Assembly (NCBI GenBank): GCA_964019425.1
Contig: OZ025799.1
Coordinates: 558,001-622,000, forward strand
DNA: 64,000 nucleotides
Reading direction: 5' to 3'
DNA from: Flectonema sp. DT1601
Taxonomy: Eukaryota > Euglenozoa > Diplonemea > Diplonemida > Diplonemidae
Shown here: in pieces, positions 58,801 through 64,000 of the stretch
Layout: every line of letters starts with the position of its first letter
How positions within the stretch are numbered: position 1 is the first letter of the stretch
Position numbers and translations under genes: made by a program
The notes under the pieces: model-generated
The model's input: the letters and a program-made list of their open reading frames with translations, nothing else
The model's database searches: none
Told to the model about the DNA's origin: nothing

Positions 58801-59537
58801 GAGAAATCATCTCACGTGAAGTGTTAGTTAACAATCAACAAATGTCAAGAGAAATGCTAACACAAATCCGAATAAGCGAATTTAAAATAGTAGCTAATTG
58901 CCTACAACACCATTGGCTATCACACACTGAAGAAACAAGTGAAAAGGAGCTTGGATTCCTGAGAGATGGAGGACTTGACCTGAAATCAGTTTCAATACCC
59001 CAATCGTATACGATATGTTTTTGGAGTTGTTATACAGATTTAGATGATATACAGTTCCTTTTAGAACTGAGGACAGAATCTGAGTGTTCTTTAACAATCC
59101 GTTCTTGCTCTAATGGCTACGGTCATACAACACCAACAGGGTGTTGTTTCACGTTGACTTCGTATAAGAAAGATGGTAAAAAAAAAACACCTGCGATGTC
59201 GGCAGTCGCTCCATTCTTTTTTCAAAATGACGAATGGGTTCACGTTGCTGTAATCGTATCTCAAGCTTCGATAGTTTTTATAAAAAATGGAATAATTGCA
59301 ACAACGACTAAAAACACTGAAGTGATGACTAAAAGAAACTATTCAGATTGCATAGCTGCGGGTACCTGTGAAAATTTTAACGACATCCGAATTTACGGCC
59401 GCCCCCTCTCTGTAGAAGATGTTTCCTTCATTGCTGAAAAGACAGATCCTCGTATTGAGGGACAGAAATCTAATTTCTTGGTGCCTTCAGCGGAAGAAAT
59501 GCTTAAAAAATTATCACCGCCTGTCCTCTCGCAGTAG
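55893..59537 (+). CDS. ADP-ribosyltransferase-like protein with C-terminal LamG-like domain, 1214 aa
   Basis: ATG 55893 is the first in frame after the acceptor at 55798. The N-terminal ~230 residues are basic and Ser/Pro-rich. A hydrophobic stretch (AIGGSLIVICCMAI) lies near 245. Residues ~350-620 hold a helical lead-in (VWHDKPGDILTELYTNIK, then DLFRWIKTISLLI) and an ART core: Arg in IIYRGMHGDS (~520), SSCTTD in place of STS (~549) and ExE in YPDEEEHLLLPF (~590). Residues ~1033-1185 read as a LamG/concanavalin fold: YTICFWSCY, DEWVHVAVIVSQASIVFIKN, FNDIRIYGRPLS. A paralogue of the gene at 39896 with the same lead-in and ART order. The altered STS leaves activity uncertain. Confidence 0.85.
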   Translation: MEEPMVFSSTGGMKSRKKKVAKSATPSPKTPTVVPLPKLGAQKAPSVKLSALLEDQQERLNELNRNCVGELEEVSFGKKGFGLPSAFMFVRKAMKVAEPPTPPQSQPPVAKEPRRPSIVDNYKRRQKEIRKTSVGSQKSRRSSGNSTKKAAKSGQCTTRKSVTPPVTPRTRERQRRKSKATPPPSPRIRKDSSEKQNVLQASQPKGKSKKIVAFGRCEKGESSKDKYAAKRQQKQVVAHAAIGGSLIVICCMAIKNFRPEKLIRVMVTNKVINTEDLLHQIGKCLNIESQKLAFKEITLLGKNDGVVTSEMKMAIEKALEAAEMTGFNTRTIMENFVSGISFHGTRQKLMEFFKKVDSVWHDKPGDILTELYTNIKTPNDDNPILKYKIFQIILDKLRKKYSEKCNHDFLLLVLFIYSLDGPDLDRVFLFEDAPALGYYATTKAKPGVWKTYCNKYTSSGVRNCNVFSVIGKATRETAEKGDGASVQSKDDLFRWIKTISLLIHCQLTDTPKGEGEIIYRGMHGDSSLVDIFSSYREGEWLGWPCASSCTTDVSCAESFSSKVEFGSSVLFEIRNHGSYVDMTKHSRYPDEEEHLLLPFSMLKIDSIKTDTAVDGTKTTMHFKASSYGLFGESSPWLGTPLTDEERCEMRTDCISDEEEALYRLGNILKSSSGENSALCTVLVPDGVTSINMSPVNGMIPISPNIETVNIINSNKSITPAVKILLEKSASKEWPSWLSDNPQPHPSLDLSSDCRSVSRNRSFERVQSRANIFGSLSIPYSSPKIVWHIAVKGTPHGMEIGICTSKKSENECWYFDLSQIFSGRLCLDKDFITLTYETGVIKSSINGSQREEPIRVNIIKDKDIQLCPYASLRRIGCSVKLITESQMYDMQKIQLVEKEMKQRDAIVSSQVKELYQLAGSIIEESETINRMKILTLYGKAMAISKSEIEISVSKEFITQRIEVTTSEIQFREIISREVLVNNQQMSREMLTQIRISEFKIVANCLQHHWLSHTEETSEKELGFLRDGGLDLKSVSIPQSYTICFWSCYTDLDDIQFLLELRTESECSLTIRSCSNGYGHTTPTGCCFTLTSYKKDGKKKTPAMSAVAPFFFQNDEWVHVAVIVSQASIVFIKNGIIATTTKNTEVMTKRNYSDCIAAGTCENFNDIRIYGRPLSVEDVSFIAEKTDPRIEGQKSNFLVPSAEEMLKKLSPPVLSQ

Positions 59538-59896
59538 TTCAGAATGGCGTTCCAAAGGTGGTGATGCAGTCTATCAGAAAATATGCTAACCGATTTTTTT
59601 TTTTTTCTTATATTTACACTTCCGAGATGGGCTGCGTGCCTTTCCGTTTCCTCCCTTAAAAATAACATTTTCCTGTTCATAAGTATGTGCTTGCTTTCTA
59701 GTTGGCGAATACTTTACTCATAAATCGTGTATTCATTCAGATGATCAAAATATTAAAGTCAATTATTATTATTATTATTTTTATTTTCAGTGAAGGGAAG
59801 GTTTTCAATAACTAATTATAGTCTGTTGTTAAGTAAGAAGAGTGTAGAATTGGAATTTGATCGTTCTTCAACCCAAATCTAGATCTTACAATTACA
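59538..59896 (+). other. Spacer
   Basis: No gene seen. An ATT microsatellite near 59763-59780 runs into the acceptor ATTTTCAG (ending 59790). Confidence 0.55.
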
Positions 59897-61156
59897 ATGT
59901 CGTTTGAGGACCTTCGTAACACCCCTTTATGTTACAGCACTTTAAGAGAGGGTGAAGGGTTTTTGAGATGCTCTCGTTGCAAGTGTGCTTTCTATGAATC
60001 ACCTGAACAACAAAAGGCTCACTGGAAAGTCCATAAAACAGTTTGCAAAGAACCAGAAACAAATCGCATCGAAACTCTCAGTGGACAAGACTGCATGAAA
60101 GAACTAACAAAAAGTTTGTTTCCTCCTAATGCAAATACTGCAGTTCTGATGAACAGGCTGCTTCAGTTAATGAGAACGGAAGAAAAAACTGCTCAATACG
60201 GAATCGAACTATACCAGCTCCTAAGTGGAATTGGAAGTTCGAATAAAAGCGAACAAGATACACACGAGATTTATTACAAGACGCTGTGGGCTGTGCCTGG
60301 AATGCCACAATTCTTGATGAAGAGTGACCTAAGAGGAAATCAGATTACCGCTCTAATGAAAAAATATCCAAACGGTCCACCAACAGATGAAGAGCTACCC
60401 CAAATAAAAGATGAAGCAGCAGAATGTCGATCCATCTTTATCGTTGATATCCTCGTAAGAAGTGTTTTATGGGGACAGGCACCAGCTTCAATGCGAGACA
60501 CTGCTTTTAGTAAAGCAGCACTGCGTAGGTTAGCTGGCATTGTTGGGGACCTCACAACGAGAGACGGACTTCAGAATTTAGCAGCAACAGTGGTGTTGAC
60601 ATTTCACAGGGTTTGTGAAATAAAAAAAGATCTTCCTGTTGAGTGTTTAAACAATAATTTAATACCTGCCTTGGTAGAGTTGTCATCTCACTTCACAGAA
60701 GCAGAGACTACAATTAGTCTTTTGTCAAAAGGAAGTTCCTCCTCTTTGATGAATGAAACTGCAATAGCTAACTCTATAAAATTTCTTGCTGTTCCTCCAA
60801 TTTCTGGACCAACTGAAGAGCCAGATAGAGTTGTAAAGACTTGTAGAACGTTATTGACAACGATACTTCAATCAAAACAGTTTGAATATTCTCCAGGAAA
60901 TTCAACAGAAGTCAATTGGGGTGAGACCCCTTTATCAAATGCTGAAGGTAGAATGACCCTCACATATATTTCAAGAGAATTAAAAGGAAAAACTTCAGCA
61001 ACCGAAATCGAAGCTGTTTTATTAAAATGGACGGAGCTACAAGATCGTATTTGGGAATTAGAAACTCTAGCGGAGGAGGTTATGTCAAAGTCGGAATTTT
61101 TATGTTGGAAGGAAGGTGCAGATGAATTTAAAAAGTACTGTCAGCAGAGGAAATAA
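59897..61156 (+). CDS. MYND-like zinc-finger protein, 419 aa
   Basis: The N terminus has a MYND-type pattern (C12, CSRCKC at 25-30, KAHWKVHKTVC with W43, H46 and C50). Several canonical zinc ligands are missing: the first CxxC pair is reduced to one Cys, and the usual YCS...CQ reads FYES...QQ. It may bind one zinc ion. The remaining ~365 residues are helical, without SET or other catalytic motifs, and could be an ARM-like or TPR-like scaffold. MYND fingers usually bind proline-rich partners. Acceptor at 59790. Confidence 0.75.
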   Translation: MSFEDLRNTPLCYSTLREGEGFLRCSRCKCAFYESPEQQKAHWKVHKTVCKEPETNRIETLSGQDCMKELTKSLFPPNANTAVLMNRLLQLMRTEEKTAQYGIELYQLLSGIGSSNKSEQDTHEIYYKTLWAVPGMPQFLMKSDLRGNQITALMKKYPNGPPTDEELPQIKDEAAECRSIFIVDILVRSVLWGQAPASMRDTAFSKAALRRLAGIVGDLTTRDGLQNLAATVVLTFHRVCEIKKDLPVECLNNNLIPALVELSSHFTEAETTISLLSKGSSSSLMNETAIANSIKFLAVPPISGPTEEPDRVVKTCRTLLTTILQSKQFEYSPGNSTEVNWGETPLSNAEGRMTLTYISRELKGKTSATEIEAVLLKWTELQDRIWELETLAEEVMSKSEFLCWKEGADEFKKYCQQRK

Positions 61157-61308
61157 GATTCTCCTACTGGAATTTTCTTTTTTTTTGTAACGTTCGGTTC
61201 ATTTGTGGGGAACATTCATGTTGAGTGAAAATAAAATAAAAAACAGAACAAAACAAAAAATACGAGCTAATTTCCTACAAAGAAAGGGAACAAAAAAAAA
61301 AAAAAAAA

Positions 61309-62793
61309 ATGGAATTTCGAGTCGTGTGTTCCGTCGATGGTGGAGGTACTTTGGTAGTGGAGGACGGATCTCGTATTAAATTTAATCCAGACAGTGATAG
61401 TGATTCGTGGATATCAAGAATTACTTTAATAAAGAATTTAAAAGTCTCTCGATCGACTTCCAAACTTCGAATGACAATAAATCACTTGGACACTGAAAGT
61501 GATATCCTACTTTCCTTTATAAGTACAGAAGAAAGAGATACCTTTAGTGAAGCGTTAAGGAAGTCGAAGAGTAAAAAAATGGTTGAAGAGTCTGACCTAC
61601 CCGACAACATCAAACTATCATCACACGCAGCAACCAGAGCACATATTTTATCATCGGATTCCTCTCTCGGAATTCTTCATAAAGACGTTGTCATTGATAG
61701 GTCTTGGATAACTGATGATGACTTCTGGTCTGATCCAGCAAGAAAATCTTCTCTCTGCCCTCCACAAAAAGCCGGTCCTCGCTCAGCTCATTTCACCAGG
61801 GAGTTGATTGCAGAAAAAGATGCAAATTCTGAGACATACAAACTAAACAAACAATTAATTCTCGATATCTTCACTGAGTACCCTGCAGTCGAACATATGT
61901 ACCGTTGTAAAGTTCTAAACGAGGGAATGAAAGAATCAGATTTTTGGGTTCATTTCTTAACATCTTCGTATTTCAGTTCAAGGGAAGTGAGAGGTGCCAG
62001 ACGAGCTGAGAACAGAAATATATTTGAATCAATCGCTGGTCAACAAGAACTAAACAACGAACAAAAAGACACTCAAACTCAACCTCTAACAGACACCTTA
62101 GAAAAACCAACAAACAAAGAAATAGGATACGGTACACGTAAGCCATCTGAGTGGCTCGGGATGATGTCCAACGTAACGGAGGATAAGTCAAGTAATCAGG
62201 ATATAGGAAATCGTTTTAATAGGCATTCGTCAAAGATTCTAAACTCACTGATGCCAAACACCAATTCAATCAAAACCAATAATAAGACTATTAATAATTT
62301 AACCCAAGATAAGGTTCTCGACACACAACAGATTGTAAAGACGAAATTACCTGCTCCTGAAATTTCAAAAAGAATGAAACTATCACGTCACGTACTCGAG
62401 TCAGTTTCTCAAAGAGGGATTTCAATTACTTATAAAATAAATGACAAGTCTGCAACAACACAAAAACCATCGAATGCGACACCAATCGACGACAAGCTAA
62501 CTAAGTGGTTGCTGTCTGAAGAAGCTCATTCGGCTCAAAAAAGATTACTTTTAACTGAAGATCGAACATGTTCGCGAACAAGAGAATTACTAAAACATTT
62601 TTGGAGAAATGTATCCGACAATCAGATCGATGAAGTCAGCCGTATTCACACCATCTTATTAAAAATATTAACAGAGTTTGATAATGCCATACCTACTGTC
62701 AAGGACACCCTACTTCTTCAACACTACAACCTACTCAGAAAGATGATATCTCGAGCCCTTGCCGTTCAAGGGCAGTCAGGATGGAACCAATAG
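61309..62793 (+). CDS. GTF2H1: TFIIH p62/TFB1 subunit, 494 aa
   Basis: Three marks fit the core TFIIH subunit p62 (Tfb1). The first is an N-terminal PH-like domain (~1-90, from MEFRVVCSVDGGGTLVVEDG to TFSEALRKSK). The other two are BSD domains: ILHKDVVIDRSWITDDDFW (~120-145), then LILDIFTEYPAVEHMYRCKV with ESDFW (~180-215). The D-F-W pair is the BSD hallmark. A long linker and a C-terminal helical region (~400-490) follow, as in p62. The protein acts in transcription initiation and nucleotide-excision repair. In trypanosomes TFIIH is known to serve SL-RNA transcription, which would suit this organism. No clear acceptor; the ATG follows an A17 tract. Confidence 0.88.
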   Translation: MEFRVVCSVDGGGTLVVEDGSRIKFNPDSDSDSWISRITLIKNLKVSRSTSKLRMTINHLDTESDILLSFISTEERDTFSEALRKSKSKKMVEESDLPDNIKLSSHAATRAHILSSDSSLGILHKDVVIDRSWITDDDFWSDPARKSSLCPPQKAGPRSAHFTRELIAEKDANSETYKLNKQLILDIFTEYPAVEHMYRCKVLNEGMKESDFWVHFLTSSYFSSREVRGARRAENRNIFESIAGQQELNNEQKDTQTQPLTDTLEKPTNKEIGYGTRKPSEWLGMMSNVTEDKSSNQDIGNRFNRHSSKILNSLMPNTNSIKTNNKTINNLTQDKVLDTQQIVKTKLPAPEISKRMKLSRHVLESVSQRGISITYKINDKSATTQKPSNATPIDDKLTKWLLSEEAHSAQKRLLLTEDRTCSRTRELLKHFWRNVSDNQIDEVSRIHTILLKILTEFDNAIPTVKDTLLLQHYNLLRKMISRALAVQGQSGWNQ

Positions 62794-63101
62794 CTGTGAA
62801 TGGATACTTAATTTATACCGCATCTAACTTTTACTCTGCTGTGAGTTTTGTTGGAAATGGAAACCACTAATCGTTAATTACCTGATGCAGGTGGTGTTGT
62901 TCTCACATAACACGGATGATCCATTCGTGTTTTCAACTGTTGTAAAAAAAAAATATAATCTTTTTTTTTTTTGATTAATTTTAATTCACCCTTTCGCAGA
63001 GAAGTTCTTCATGAAGATAGATGATGCTAAGATCCCAATAAACTTTTTTTCTTTCTTTTATTTAATTATTACTTCCTCTTAGCCTTCCCAGGGAACGGAC
63101 G
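62794..63101 (+). other. Spacer
   Basis: No gene seen. Acceptor candidates TTCCTCTTAG (ending 63082) and CCTTCCCAG (ending 63091) precede the next ATG by 10-20 bases. Confidence 0.5.
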
Positions 63102-63824
63102 ATGGCTGCAAAAGAGATAGTGTCAAAGGTAGGACGATGGTCGTATAAAAGTGTTAGCGAATCGGTTGGGGATTTCGTAGCGAGATTACCGCCGTCAAGA
63201 ACAACAGTGGATACGACACCATGGATATGTGCTCATCACATGCATGAGGCTTGGGAACCTGATCCGCTTCCAGAGAAGTTGGTGTCTGAATTCGAAAGAA
63301 AAGTAACACCTGAAGTGCTTCGCAAAGATGAGGAACGATTAATCCAACAAATTGACATGGAAAGTATACTTCCTTTATTTATAAAACATAAATATTATTT
63401 AGGAAAATGGTGTTTTACTATTGAGCGTGACGACGTTGACGATGTTTGGGAACGAACTTGCAGCCTTCTATTCAACAAGGGACTTGGATGTGGTGTAGCA
63501 AAAGTCTCTCCAGCACATCCTGAATCAGACACTCACATGCTTTGCGTCTATTCACTTGACTTAACTAACACATGGGACGTTCAACGGGTAGGAGAACAGA
63601 TAAGAAGGGAACTCGACATTCAGGATACAGTCTTGAAGTACAAACCAGAAGCAGCAACTCAACTAGATTTGTATTGTGAAAACGACAAATGGGGTCCAAG
63701 ACCTACAACTGTTTACACAAACATAAAATTCAGACAAAATCTCGCGATTAAAAGAAGATTTTGGGACGAACGAAGAACATGTATCTTCGCTATGCAAGAA
63801 GCTTCAGTATTTCGTATGATGTAA
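63102..63824 (+). CDS. BLES03/C11orf68-like (DUF1917) protein, 240 aa
   Basis: Family blocks run in order: TTPWICAHHMH (~45), YLGKWCFTIERDDVDDVWER (~105-125), GLGCGVAKVSPAHPESDTHM (~133-152), LCVYSLDLTNTWDVQRVGEQ (~153-172) and LKYKPEAATQLDLYCENDKW (~185-205). The family has an eIF4E-like fold in its solved structure, but its biochemical function is not established. Length and order are normal. It is widespread in eukaryotes. Confidence 0.85.
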   Translation: MAAKEIVSKVGRWSYKSVSESVGDFVARLPPSRTTVDTTPWICAHHMHEAWEPDPLPEKLVSEFERKVTPEVLRKDEERLIQQIDMESILPLFIKHKYYLGKWCFTIERDDVDDVWERTCSLLFNKGLGCGVAKVSPAHPESDTHMLCVYSLDLTNTWDVQRVGEQIRRELDIQDTVLKYKPEAATQLDLYCENDKWGPRPTTVYTNIKFRQNLAIKRRFWDERRTCIFAMQEASVFRMM

Positions 63825-64000
63825 TTCAAACAAGTAACTTAATGTTGTTTGGTATCCACATCATCAGCTCAGTCTGATCTATTACTGTATTAGGGTTTTG
63901 TGTTGAACAACTCCTATAATGTAGGCTCGTTTATTATAATAAGAATATTACTCAAAAGCTGGACCTGGGTAAAAAAAAAAAAAAGTCAGTCTTCTCGTAA

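Noticed and set aside
1-64000. CRISPR arrays, transposases, reverse transcriptases, virus-like genes or minus-strand genes
   Set aside because: None supported. Repeats here are not regularly spaced spacer arrays, and minus-strand frames are shadows of genes or A/T-tract artefacts.

Overview
The window is nuclear DNA of a microbial eukaryote. It carries 27 well-supported protein genes, a weaker 57-residue candidate and one gene cut by the left edge. All lie on the + strand, most are intronless, and their functions are unrelated. Nearly every start codon follows, by 5-150 bases, a pyrimidine-rich tract ending in AG, the signature of spliced-leader trans-splicing of polycistronic transcripts. 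Five genes also have ordinary cis introns (eight in all, seven with a GTATG donor). One-way unrelated genes, trans-splice-type acceptors, flagellar proteins, standard stop codons and a few cis introns suggest a euglenozoan. A diplonemid-like flagellate fits better than a typical kinetoplastid because kinetoplastids have almost no cis introns. This assignment is inference. Spacers are AT-rich and packed with A and T tracts of 10-40 bases.

Layout. 0-9 kb: an ankyrin/coiled-coil protein, two coiled-coil proteins and a membrane protein, two of them sharing a small aromatic-rich domain. 9-14 kb: argininosuccinate synthase, a CxxC thioredoxin-like protein, mitochondrial [2Fe-2S] ferredoxin and an unknown. 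16-20 kb: a voltage-gated K+ channel and a casein kinase 1. 20-29 kb: a 1394-residue scaffold with LC8-type motifs, an STPGR axonemal protein, a phytanoyl-CoA-dioxygenase-like enzyme with an extra N-terminal module, and a PH-like/PDZ-like protein. 31-38 kb: NOC4, a small membrane protein, an RS-like protein, a CCDC42/CFAP73-type coiled coil and a lipid-anchored triple ubiquitin-like protein. 39-51 kb: an ADP-ribosyltransferase, SPF45/RBM17, a COMT-like methyltransferase and a large receptor-like protein with a Frizzled-like domain and a degenerate cyclase domain. 55-64 kb: a second ADP-ribosyltransferase with a LamG domain, a MYND-like protein, the TFIIH p62 subunit and a BLES03/DUF1917 protein.

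The most unusual content is in the spacers. Short diverged pieces of ribosomal RNA genes lie in scrambled order and orientation: the LSU 5' end (minus strand, ~19.8-19.96 kb), an SSU segment with the AGCGAACGAGA motif (~30.5 kb), the SSU 3' decoding region (~55.24-55.4 kb), and a repeated LSU domain V-like motif (~27.2-27.65 kb). Two of these neighbour members of a dispersed non-coding repeat family (29.4-30.3 and 54.3-55.15 kb) with a 47-base core found four times. Whether these are relics or sources of small RNAs cannot be told from sequence alone. No CRISPR array, tRNA gene, transposase, reverse transcriptase or virus-like gene was found.
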